Shown here in pieces: positions 37,482 to 48,291 of a stretch of 64,000 bases of DNA. The DNA comes from Rotaria sp. Silwood1 (taxonomy: Eukaryota; Rotifera; Eurotatoria; Philodinida; Philodinidae), in the NCBI GenBank assembly GCA_905250075.1, contig CAJNOP010000096.1, positions 421,008 through 485,007 of the forward strand, given 5' to 3'. The notes under the pieces were generated by a model. That model searched no databases and was not told the DNA's origin. It saw only the letters and a list, made by a program, of their open reading frames with translations. The position numbers and the translations under genes were made by a program. The stretch's first letter is position 1, and each line of letters opens with the position of its first letter.

Positions 37482-39513
37482 ATGGCACAATGTTCTGCAA
37501 CAAAATCCAGATGTGAATTCTTGTATACATTAATTCTCATCGGAGATAACCATGTAGGCAAGGTAAGCTACTAGGATTCGATATTCTTGCCTGATGTATA
37601 CGAAATAATTATATTATTTCGAGTCATCTCTTTTACGTCGTGGTATGCATGATAAATTTCCTGAATGCATGAAATCGACAATCGGAATTGATTTTGATAT
37701 GAAACAATTCATAGTCGATGGGAAAAACATTAAAGTACGCGTATGGGTAAGTTCAAGAATATTGATTATCTTCATCTAGATTTATACTGTCGTATGTTAT
37801 AAATAAGGATACGGCAGGTACAGATCCTTACAAACATATGATTCGCCCTTTCATTTGTGATTCACATGGTGCTTTCGTTGTGTTTGATCTAACTGACTTA
37901 AAAACATTCAATAATATTGCTGAATGGATCAAAGAATTGCATCAATATGGATCCAAAGAACTATCCATTATTCTGGTTGGTAGTAAATCAGACTTGGTCA
38001 CTCGACGACAAGTAACATACGACCAAGCAATGACTCTTGCTATTCAATTCAATTTTCAATACATAGAAACATCAGCACTCAATGGTTCTAATGTTGAACA
38101 AATGTTTATCTCACTTGTTACAAATATTTATTATAAGAAAGTCCAAGTCACAGATACACCATTATCAGTACCAAAAGTCATAACTACTATTCCACCATCA
38201 TCATCCGTTAGTTCTCAAGAAATTTCTACGAATAAAACTGAAATTTTATGTGACATATGTGCATCGAAGAAATCAATGGTGACTATGCCGTGTCATGGAT
38301 GTGCTAAAAATTTTTGTCAAAAGCATTTAAGCGAACATAGAGAGAAACTCAAGAAAGATCTCAACAAGATTATCAATGAACATGATAAAATTCTACAAGA
38401 TTTTCATATGAGAATCAATCGTTCATCGAATTCACTTGATAATGACGATGTTCGAGCTCTATTAAAACAGATCGATGAATGGCAAACAAGAACAATCGAT
38501 GCTTGTCGTCGAACAGCTGATGAAACTCGTGGAATAGTAACACGATTGTTCAGTAAGAAAAAAGAAAATAATATTGTTAAAAAACGAATTGAAATCTTAA
38601 GAAACGAATTAATACAGCATCGACAATCAGAGAAATTAATTGAAAATGATCTTGAACGGTTGAAACAAAAAGTTGATGAGCTCAAAAATGATATGATTCA
38701 ATTGATGGCCTTACCGGAAACTATTATTATTCAAACACAACCAATCGATTGGAGGAAGATCCTCAATATTTCAAGACCATCCAATACTGATCAAATAGTC
38801 AATCATTACATATTAGTTATAGGCGAGATAGGAGCTGGTATGTGGTCATACTGTAACTACTACAAATACTTACTAAAATATTCCTTATCTTTTTAGGTAA
38901 GTCGACAATCATCGATTATACTGCCAATTTTTTTGCAAATAAACGTACATTTTATAATCGTATTCTGAGAACAACAGTAAACCCATCTCATGCTTTGATA
39001 ACCACAAATATGGATAGTTATGTACAAGCAACGATGACTAATTATTATCGATTTCCTATCGATGATCGTGAAAATATTGTGTTTATTGACACAATCAATT
39101 TTAGTGATGATAATAAAATTCTGAGCGGTAATAAACCAGTTGATTTACTTGATATTGATGAATTCGCGGGAATCATGCTGGTAATTGACGCGAGAAATTT
39201 CAATGGAAAAAATCTATCAAATGAGATTAAAAAATATATAAACGATATGTATTCTTCAACAACAGAACAATTTCGACAATTGTTTGTAGTAGTAACCCAT
39301 TGTAAATCATGCAATCTAGAATTCGATCTATTAAAATTGGGATTACCTGAAAACATCAATGTCTTTAGTATGGAAAATTCAGCATATTCATCTGAGAAAC
39401 AGTTACAAAGACGAAGTCGTACCGAAGATGACTTTCTAGCTTCTATGCAAACTATAGAACAGATTGTCAATAAAATACTTGATGGAAGTGATCAACAATG
39501 GAATATAATTTGA
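37482..39513 (+). CDS. Rab-like GTPase / B-box / coiled-coil / second P-loop NTPase fusion
   Basis: Four exons (37482-37562, 37624-37746, 37808-38837, 38897-39513) give 616 aa. Residues 16-180 form a Rab-like G domain: P-loop GDNHVGKS (21-28), DTAG (69-72), SKSD (127-130, in place of NKxD) and ETSA (155-158). After DTAG the catalytic Gln is replaced by Thr, so GTP hydrolysis may be slow. A B-box-type zinc finger (C216 to about H245) and a long coiled coil (about 249-390) follow. A second nucleotide-binding domain begins with GEIGAGKST (407-415, split by the last intron) and resembles AIG1/GIMAP-like GTPases, with an atypical G3 (DTIN). There is no C-terminal prenylation cysteine. It is probably a membrane-traffic or defence signalling scaffold. 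TRIM23 also joins a B-box to a small GTPase, but in a different order. Confidence 0.87.
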
Positions 39514-40392
39514 TTTCATGATCATTTATGAGTTAATAAAACGGTGCAAAACTTTAATTCTCTTTTTCTTTTTGATGATTGAGTGCCTATTTCAGTTTTT
39601 TGAATCATAGGTGTGAGAAAACCTATCAAAACACAGAAGACCTACACTCGTTATATTCAAACTTGTGAAAAAAATGAAAGCGTACTGTTTGATTTCATTG
39701 TAAGACTTCATGTCATTTTCACAAGCAGTTTACCAGCAAGTGCATATAATCCACGACCGAACGTGCTCAACCAACCAAGGTCGTCAAATTTTGAAAAATT
39801 GAAGATATGCAACAGTAGAAAGAGTTTTAAAAAATTCCGACGAAATCCATTAAAAAAAGTAGTCAACTCTCAGTTTTTAAGTGTGTCTTACGAAAGCTTC
39901 TAAAAGTGAATATTTCGACCAGAGAAATTCTAATAGTACAAGATCTCGAGAGTAGCGAAATAGTTATGAGTATGAGTGTAACTCTTCTATTTAACCACTC
40001 CTACATCTAAGCACCCACAATTTCTCTATGATTATACGCACATACATATTGAAATCTCAAATGCCCTAATAAGCTCAGCGTCATTCTGACTGTTGAATAT
40101 TCAGAACACACGCATATATGAATCAATATTTTTCGAAGTTAATCACTGTACTTAATATTATTATTTACCATAGCTCCGAAAGAGAACGAAACTCTGATCT
40201 TGAATTGCTTCAGGTATATTGGCAAATTTTTTGTGCTTCAATTGAGTAGTGTGTCTAGCAATCGCACATGCAGTCGTTTGTATTTGGCAACAACATTCGA
40301 TTAATCATGAAATGTAGGAGGTAATAGAAGGGTTACCTAATCGAAAGAATATTAGTACTTGATTCGCTTTCTCTACAACAGCTATCGTCAAT
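39514..40392. other. Intergenic DNA between Rab fusion and TIR-SAM genes
   Basis: A frame at 39613-39903 (about 96 codons, basic) has no recognised domain and could be chance or a relic. Otherwise I see nothing. The promoter of the TIR-SAM gene must be in the last part. Confidence 0.5.
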
Positions 40393-43065
40393 ATGACTGT
40401 CAATGAAATAGTGACAAATGCACTTCGTCAATTAGAAACAATTTTACTTGATGGAAATTATCATGATGAGAAGTTATGTAATTCGTTGAATATTGTTCAT
40501 GATCAATTACAACAGATTGAAAAATATTCTAATTCAGTATCAAATGATGAAAAACAACGACTACTTCTCATGTTTCAATCGTTAGAAGTGAATTTATTTC
40601 GACAATTTCTCATTCAACTTACGTCCAAAATATCCTCATCTTTTGTATGTTCTCTTTTGGATACTATTCGTCTTCAATTGATTATCGATATGGAAACAAA
40701 TCCATTGATGAGTGATTGTTACTTTAAAGTCTCACTTATTTGGTTAACAACTGATTCAACAATTAATTATCTTACTCAAAAATCATTTTCAATATCAAAT
40801 GAAAGTAATATTGATGAACAAATTTTCAATTTATTCTGCTATATTAGTTCACGAGCTGTTTATTATAAAACAAGTCGTTCTTCTTCGATGTGTGTGTCAC
40901 GAAAAACAACGCCAAATTTTTTTCAATTGACAAATACTACCGAACATCTTCTTCAAGCATTTATAACTTATTTAAATAGTTATTTTTTAGATGATCGTCA
41001 ACATTCAGAAAGTGATGCATTAATTTTGAAGTGGTTACTCAATATAGCAGATATTTATGGATTTATTCCATATTTTATTAAAACAGGTTATCCTGAAGCT
41101 ATACTTGAATGGATGAAAAGAAAACAAAATTTCGACAAGAAAATATCTTTAGATACATGGTTTCTTGTTATTAATATTTTATATAATTTTGCACGTCATT
41201 GGATTGGTATAAATGCATTGAACAAATTGAAAACACTTGGAATTCTTAAAGAATGGAAAAATCAATATTTTTCTAAATTACCCTCTGCTAATATGATGAA
41301 AACTTTTGAAGAAATTCTTGTTGCTTATTATCTTCTCTATGTAATTTTACTTGAACCAAAAGAAATGAAAAAAGAAAATATGACTAGTATTCAAAATGTA
41401 CTTGATCATATTATTGAACGAACAATTCAAGCATTTAATTCATCTGAATTTAATTGTGGCCTTTATAATGTAACTGAATATCTAGCTGGTCTAGCTAAAT
41501 TAGTTGCTAATGATAAATTTCTTCGATATATTATTTCGAAAGATAATATGTTCGATTTATTTTTTGGAAAATTTTTAGAATTTAATCATCTATGTACAAG
41601 ACATGGTAATATCGAATCTAATGATTTACATGAATTGATTTGTGTTTCACTCTATACAATTTTTTGGTCAATTAGTTTTCAATCAGATTATTATGTAACA
41701 TTAAAAGAAAACGATGAGTTTATTCGATTTGTTGTGCAAATGTCCAAAACAGAATCCAATGATGAACATATTGTTGCTATGAGACGAGCAGCAAAAGGTA
41801 TTCTTTTTAATCTTGATCTTGTTCAAACAGATCTTCAAATAATTGATAACATTGAAACAGATTATGATCATGTCAAAGTGATGATTTCTTATGCACATAA
41901 AGATATGAAACTATGTCAAACTCTTGTTAGTCAACTTCAAAATTGCGTTCGAGGTGATATCTGGGTTGATTTTATTAAATTAAAACCACCCTATGATGAT
42001 GATTGGGAAGAAATCGCTCGTGCTATTACACAATGTGATGTTGTTCTTATGCTTGTTACTGAAAATTATTGTACATCGAAAAGCTGTCGTCGTGAAGTAA
42101 TTCATGCCGATAAACGTAATAAACGGATGATACCTGTCTATCAAGGAAAAGAGTATCAGCCGGAAGATTGGTTTGAAATTCGTGTCGGTTCAGCTACTTT
42201 TGTACGATTTGGAGATAATAAAAGTGATGAAATAGTGATGGAAGCTCTTCTTAACTTGATTCATGCAACAGATAAAACCAAACGAAATCTCGACAGAATG
42301 AGATCTCACGAGGCACCAACTCAAACTGCTCAAAATATTATTCCAAATCCAATTCTCTCCTTATCGTCATCAATCTCACCACCTTCAAAGTTAATCTCAA
42401 ATCCAATCATTGAAACTCTAACGACACAATCAGTGCCATATTCGCCAACACCAGACATTGTCCCTATTCTAAGTCTTCCATCTGTCAGTAAAAAACCAAT
42501 CGAACAGTGGACTAATGTCGATCTACAGCATATACTTCAATTACCTCTATCAATACTTGATTTATCTTCTGGTCAAGCTTTGCTTGCTTATATTCGTCTA
42601 TTATCGAATGAAGATGCTTTATACGATGAATATGAAACATGTATGCGTCATCGTGGACTTAGTCGAGAACAATTTGCCAATCTGATTGGATCACTTAGAA
42701 GTTTACGTTCTCTGTACAATATTGAAGCGGCATCGGCTCTTCCACCTGATCAATGGACATACGAGGAAATCAAATGTTGGTTTCATCAGAATCGTTTATC
42801 CGATTATCTATTTGATACATTTACATTTGTTGATGGAACTGAATTTCTCGTCTATGCAAAACTAGTCACGGAATCATCGATACGTATGGATGCTGAATAT
42901 GATCGATTGAGGTCTCGAATTCAATCTCGATACAATGGACAAGATATTTTTCAACTCGATGAATATGCTCGATTTGTCAATGCTCTTAAAAAGCTTCTTA
43001 TTCGATCCCAGTCATCATCATCATCTCATACGACAGAAGAACCTGCTCAATGTAATATTTCATGA
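40393..43065 (+). CDS. ARM-TIR-SAM-SAM protein, SARM1-related
   Basis: An intronless 890-aa protein. The N-terminal about 480 residues are helical and armadillo-like. A TIR domain spans about 490-625, from VKVMISYAHKD through WEEIARAITQCDVVLMLVTENY to CRREVIHA. Glu568 in this motif aligns with the catalytic glutamate of SARM1-type NADases. Two SAM-like modules follow, each opening with a QWT motif (about 702-770 and 784-875). SARM1 cleaves NAD+ when its SAM domains assemble TIRs, and the ARM region keeps it inactive. Here the TIR lies before the SAMs, unlike SARM1 (ARM-SAM-SAM-TIR). The likely role is NAD+-depleting or signalling TIR activity in stress or immunity. It lies 0.9 kb downstream of the Rab fusion gene on the same strand. 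Domain calls are confident; enzyme activity is inferred. Confidence 0.88.
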   Translation: MTVNEIVTNALRQLETILLDGNYHDEKLCNSLNIVHDQLQQIEKYSNSVSNDEKQRLLLMFQSLEVNLFRQFLIQLTSKISSSFVCSLLDTIRLQLIIDMETNPLMSDCYFKVSLIWLTTDSTINYLTQKSFSISNESNIDEQIFNLFCYISSRAVYYKTSRSSSMCVSRKTTPNFFQLTNTTEHLLQAFITYLNSYFLDDRQHSESDALILKWLLNIADIYGFIPYFIKTGYPEAILEWMKRKQNFDKKISLDTWFLVINILYNFARHWIGINALNKLKTLGILKEWKNQYFSKLPSANMMKTFEEILVAYYLLYVILLEPKEMKKENMTSIQNVLDHIIERTIQAFNSSEFNCGLYNVTEYLAGLAKLVANDKFLRYIISKDNMFDLFFGKFLEFNHLCTRHGNIESNDLHELICVSLYTIFWSISFQSDYYVTLKENDEFIRFVVQMSKTESNDEHIVAMRRAAKGILFNLDLVQTDLQIIDNIETDYDHVKVMISYAHKDMKLCQTLVSQLQNCVRGDIWVDFIKLKPPYDDDWEEIARAITQCDVVLMLVTENYCTSKSCRREVIHADKRNKRMIPVYQGKEYQPEDWFEIRVGSATFVRFGDNKSDEIVMEALLNLIHATDKTKRNLDRMRSHEAPTQTAQNIIPNPILSLSSSISPPSKLISNPIIETLTTQSVPYSPTPDIVPILSLPSVSKKPIEQWTNVDLQHILQLPLSILDLSSGQALLAYIRLLSNEDALYDEYETCMRHRGLSREQFANLIGSLRSLRSLYNIEAASALPPDQWTYEEIKCWFHQNRLSDYLFDTFTFVDGTEFLVYAKLVTESSIRMDAEYDRLRSRIQSRYNGQDIFQLDEYARFVNALKKLLIRSQSSSSSHTTEEPAQCNIS

Positions 43066-46000
43066 GTCTTAATCAACGTTACACTACTAATGATACTTTA
43101 TTCGAAGATAATTGACTGATCCTTTTTTTTTCAGAATTTGTAGTCTTTCACCACAATTAAAATAATATAAATAGAGAATAGTATAAGTGGAGGAATTGTT
43201 CATCATAGTATCCACACACTCATATCTACTCATAAATCAAATAAAAATTGTACATTTCAATAAAACAAACTCATTAAGTGATCCTTCAACATTTAATATT
43301 GAATTTAAAAAAAAAAGAGTTCAATCGGACAGTCTCCCTTTTTTTCTTTCCCGCTCTTTTTCTCGCGTACGTTTTTCAAGCTTTCATTTCGTCCTTGTCA
43401 TCCATGGGGTCATGAATTTCGTATGCAATGAAAACAATAGCATTCTGTATTTATCCTTTGTCTTTGTCATTCTCTCGAGAAAAATGCTTTTCTAATTTGT
43501 CCTGCAATGAGTGCAAAGAAGTTCTATCATTGCTTCCCCAATACTAATGAGTGTACCTAGAAAGAAGATGAATTCATTTTGCTTAGAATTTTCTAACTAA
43601 TAATATTATGAAGAGAAACGACTGAACTTCTAAGACTTCATAATTAAAAGTGCAATTAAAAATCAATCTCTCCATTCTCGCTTGAATTAATAAAATATGC
43701 AGGAAGAACTTTTTTGAATTCGCAGTTACTTATCCAACAAAAGTCGATTTAATTCATATGAGAGTATTAAATGGAAAGAAGCGCAGTTTTTCTGCGTCTG
43801 TTCAGAAAGTAAAACAGAATGGTGCTATTTCGAAATGACCTTTTACACAAATCGTTCTACAACTACCAAAAATATCTATTCTAGACGGACAAAGACAAAG
43901 CAATCATGTTCTAAATAGTGAGTAGCTGAAAAATTCAGAATGTGTACGGACACTGAGAACCACATTCCCCCTCAGGAAAGTTGATTTTTCTAGAAAAACT
44001 CCGTTTCAAAATGTTCTCCTCTTGCTTTGATCACAGTTGTCCTAATCTTGCATAAAGAGAAGATTTTTCTGTCGTAACGTTAATGCTGCGAATGTTTTCA
44101 TGAATACAAGCATCGTATTTTCCGAGAAGTTTTTGATTCTAAAATTGATTAAAATTATCGAAGATATCATCATTCGAATCAGAGTTATTTTGAATGATAA
44201 CTAGGGAAAATTTCAGTCAGATTTATGTTTGTATTCGTAAAGACGATAGATCTATTTCTTTTCATCCTTTTTTGTCTCATGATCTTGAGTTGCATGCAGA
44301 ACATGCTATAGCTGTTCATAAGGATCCTCTATTTACCTACATTTCGCATATATTTCAGAAATATCTTCGAACATTATTTATCCAGAATCATTTGTCGTTT
44401 TAAGCTAGTTCTTGTTTTTTCGATATTATAGAAAATGAATCATTTTCGAAACTCGAGCAATCTCTTCAATTCACTAAATCTTCCAGTTATTGTTCAATTT
44501 CTCATCTAACCCTTAAAACATAATCGAAAATCAATGATTTTATTCGAATTTCACAATTATTCAACTTTTGTATACAAAATACATGACAATGAAATCAATG
44601 AAATAGCTGAGTTAAATAAAAAAAGTTTATATAACTTTCATTTTATTCCTGCCAATCATTCCTCATTTTCAAGATGAATTGAAAAGCAGTTTTGGAATAT
44701 AATATTTTAGTGTAACATTAAAAATAAAATTTCAATCTAGTGGATCTCGCGGATGCTTCCTGACATCTTGGGTGTGAGTGGGGTGTGGGTCGTGTTCTGA
44801 ATTCATCGCACATCCACACCCTCGGCATCAAATGCTTGAACCTGATCTATACATAGCTTTTTTTGAAAGAAAGATATTAGTTTTTGAACTAATTGATATC
44901 TAACGGACTGTATGAAGATGCATGGTTATTTGAGGTCAACTGCGTTTGTTTTTGCTCTACACATAGTTCAGCCTTACTCAAAAAAAGAGTGACTCAATTA
45001 TTCGTATCGAAATAAAACTGTTCATCTTCTTATCAGAGATTAAACAGAATATACATTAACTATTCGAAGGTGATCTTGTACTTTTTCAAAGTTTTTTAAA
45101 TTAATTTTCTCTAAAACATTTCTTACATCCTTATATGTTACTCGTGCTGTATCCCATTGTGTGTTTGTTGAGTCTTAATGTATTTTTCATACAGCCACTA
45201 GTAACACAATAGTGGAATTCTTCAAATCTGCTAGGACGAGACAAACACTGATCGAGTGTGAGTATGTGTGAATAGAATTAAAAGAGGGTTCACAGTCTAC
45301 ATAATGGTAATATAATAGTTAAAAAACAACGATTGAGAATGAGGAACATATTCATACAAGAAAGAGCACTTACTTTGAAGAACATATTTCAAAAAACATT
45401 TTAGATTTAATTCGATAAAATACGTATACTTGTTTAGTGCTACTTCAAATGAACACAATATTTTTGAAACTAACAAACCATTCAACAAATCATTATTACT
45501 CGTAATCTCCACTTTTAATAGTTTTCATGTTTTTGATAAATTGCAATAGCGTAACGAGTAGCTGGCTTCATGAAAAATATGTATTAATCGAATAACATGT
45601 GTTCATGTGACAGGATCGCATGAAAATATGACGTCAACACTTGAACGACAATAAAAAGGATAGTACTGTGGTTGTGAAATGATTTTTTGAAATTGTTCAT
45701 CGATTAAACCTGCACTATCAACAGATACTGTACTCATGAATTAAGGCTCGAAAGAAGTGCCGAGAAAAGATAAGTTATAATGTTCTAGCACAAGGAAAGG
45801 TCTTACTTGCTTCCTTTAGATATGCAAGAATAGTTAATTCTCCTAACATAAAGCATTGCTTCATTCGATGAGAACTAGAAGAACATGAGCACTAGTCTCT
45901 TAATTGAGAATTTCGAAGTTTCGAAGTCCTCTTCATTGTATGTGTGTGACTAACCGATGAACAAAATATCTTGTCCTTACTCCTACAAGCACTACATTTC

Positions 46001-46403
46001 TATCTTTTAAAAAATAAGTCCAGCGATGTTACTATGAAAAATATTCAATAGAACGTACAAATAATACATATACTGAAGATGAACAAGTGATTGTGTCGAT
46101 TTTAGATAGAAGAGTCACTAGCGCTTATGGAGTTACACTTTATTGTGCTTTATCGTATCACCAATCACATCGTTTACATCAAAAGTACACGTTTATATAC
46201 GCAATTGGGAGAGATAAGAAAAAAAGGGAGAGAAAAGTCAAGGAGAGCGAGATAGTTCACGAACATTCAAGTTAATCAAATAATAAAGGTAAATAATGGC
46301 GCATAATAGACTCAACCGAAAACGTCACAGCGATTTGCCTCTGTAAAATATTGTAAGCCATGTAAATGTCGGATTATTTTCAAAGACGATAAATGTATAT
46401 ATA
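43066..46403. other. Intergenic DNA, nothing recognised
   Basis: 3.3 kb of AT-rich DNA. Frames at 43187-43495 and 44194-44403 lack domains. A short G-rich patch near 44768-44795 (GGTGTGAGTGGGGTGTGGG) stands out in composition only. Confidence 0.55.
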
Positions 46404-47352
46404 CAGGGTGATTCAAAAGTCTTGGTACCTCTCAGAAAAGTTACTGTTTCTCCCTTATTACAAATCCGAAAAACGCTCAAACTTTGGCATTTAATTTATT
46501 GGAACTAGATGAGCATTACCCTAAATTTTCGTATCTCTGGTCTGAATAATAAGGGAGATACATAATTCATATTGTAGAGAAGTTTTTTTTTTCCAGGCTG
46601 CAAAATCGAAAAATCAACATTTTTACTTTGAGGTAGTATTCACATTGATTGATTTTCCCTTCAAATATAATTACAAACAATACAGCATTTTGTATTTTCA
46701 TATTTCTATCGTCGCCTTCATTGATCAGATGCCCGATTTTAGCAACTAGATATTTCAATTGTCTTAATGTTGAATAAATCAATGTTGAGTACATTTGCGA
46801 ATCATGTACTGTCAAAATTTGCTCTTTAGTTGTTTTGCATTTCGGCGACAGATGTTCATTAAATATGATAGAATGAAAGAAAAACGTTGAAAAGTAAAAG
46901 TTCGATACGAAAAATGTTAAAAAGAAAGTGTTGACAGGAAAGGCGCGAAATAGAAAAATATTGGAACAATTTTATCAAAATTAAATGATGGACAATCTTC
47001 ATAAGTTTGTATATAATCAATCAAAACTGAACATAAACTTATAAATATACTATAGAAACATAATTTTTTGCAATATATCTTCACTTTGATGTCATCATTT
47101 TTACATTTCTTCTTTCTATGTTTTCATACAAATGCTTACTATGTTTTGGGTTTTACGGCCTGGGAAAAAAAAAACTTCTCTACAATATGAATTGTGTATC
47201 TCTCTTACTATTCAGACTAGAGATACGAATACTTAGAGTAATATTCATCTGGTTCCAATAAATTAAATGCCAAAGTTTGAGGGTTTTTGGATTTGTAATA
47301 AGGGAGAAACAGTAACTTTTCTGAGAGGCACCAAGACTTTTGAATCACCCTG
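46404..47352. mobile_element. 949-bp element with about 200-bp inverted repeats and mariner-like ends
   Basis: The arms (46404 to about 46605 and about 47155-47352) are reverse complements. The element begins CAGGGTGATTCAAAAGTC and ends with its complement. TA flanks both ends (46402-46403 and 47353-47354). The termini share the pattern CAGGGTGNNNCAAAAGT with the element at 34817. The 550-bp interior has an 82-codon frame (46567-46815, minus) with no transposase motif, so it is non-autonomous. Confidence 0.88.
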
Positions 47353-47765
47353 TATATATATATTTACTTCAACCATAATAGAAATACACTACGGACAGCA
47401 GAAGCTGCACATAGAACTAAATCAACGCACAACAACAATGACGTGCCGGCATTGACCGTCTGTGATGTTTCCGATCGAGATAATTGTGTGTGATTACATA
47501 AAGTCACTTTATGGTTATATCGATTGTTCATACATGATATTTTAACCTTCATTTGATATTTCTTGTTCTTCTTTCTTCCTGCATTACCGTATATACTGTT
47601 GACTCGTACATCATTCACTGTTAAAACACCAACACATCTATCCTACTCTACATATCTTCTCCTTTCTTTCTCTTGATATTCTTTTCTTCCTTCCTCTCGT
47701 GCTCTCTGTCTTTTGTTTCTTTTTTCGAGTTATATATACACATATGTTTTGTATGGGGTCAGCAT
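47353..47765. other. Short spacer between two inverted-repeat elements
   Basis: It contains pyrimidine-rich stretches near 47640-47730 and nothing else recognisable. Confidence 0.5.
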
Positions 47766-48291
47766 TTTTTTGATCACCGAAAAGTTGAGTTTTGATCACC
47801 AAACAATTAGTGTTTTGATCACCAAAATTAATCAAGGCATGTATCAATTAGAGTGGAAGAGTTAACATAATGTTGAAAATGAGAATGAGAGTGAGGGTGA
47901 GCGTGGGCTTCTTGATGAAGATAATATAAATTCTGTGTAAAAGAATTTAAAATTAGAACAAAATCGCTTATTCCGTTGTTAAAAGTCGAATAAATCAGCC
48001 CTGTTCCAATCTATTTGTATTTTGATTTTATCAGCTGGTTTTTTTCTCTGATTTACAGATTTATTTTTCTAATCCATTTGACTTGTTACTGCTATTTGAT
48101 CAATTTTATCGATCTTTAGTAACGAAATTATCGGTTCCAACCTGAGTTTTAAACTTTTCCTCACATCGGATACCCACAGTCACATCATGCCACTTCAATT
48201 TACTCATGTCTTAATTAACTTGGTGATCAAAACACTAATTGTTTGATGATCATTTCACAGTCAAAAAATTTGGTGATCAAAACACATTTTT
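47766..48291. mobile_element. Inverted-repeat element built on TTTTGATCACCAAA
   Basis: The left end (47766-47837) has three tandem copies of TTTTGATCACC(A/G)AA. The right end (48211-48291) has the same words inverted (TTTGGTGATCAAAA), including the longer shared block CAAACAATTAGTGTTTTGATC. Spacer about 370 bp with no coding signal. It resembles a foldback element with subterminal repeats. Confidence 0.7.

Noticed and set aside
39613-39903. Basic 96-codon frame between the Rab fusion and TIR-SAM genes
   Set aside because: Considered as a relic gene, but no family resemblance could be supported.
44760-44830. G-rich GTGTGGG-like patch considered as an interstitial telomere repeat
   Set aside because: Only isolated non-tandem words; similar GGGTGTGGATG words near 29505 and 32190 also occur singly.
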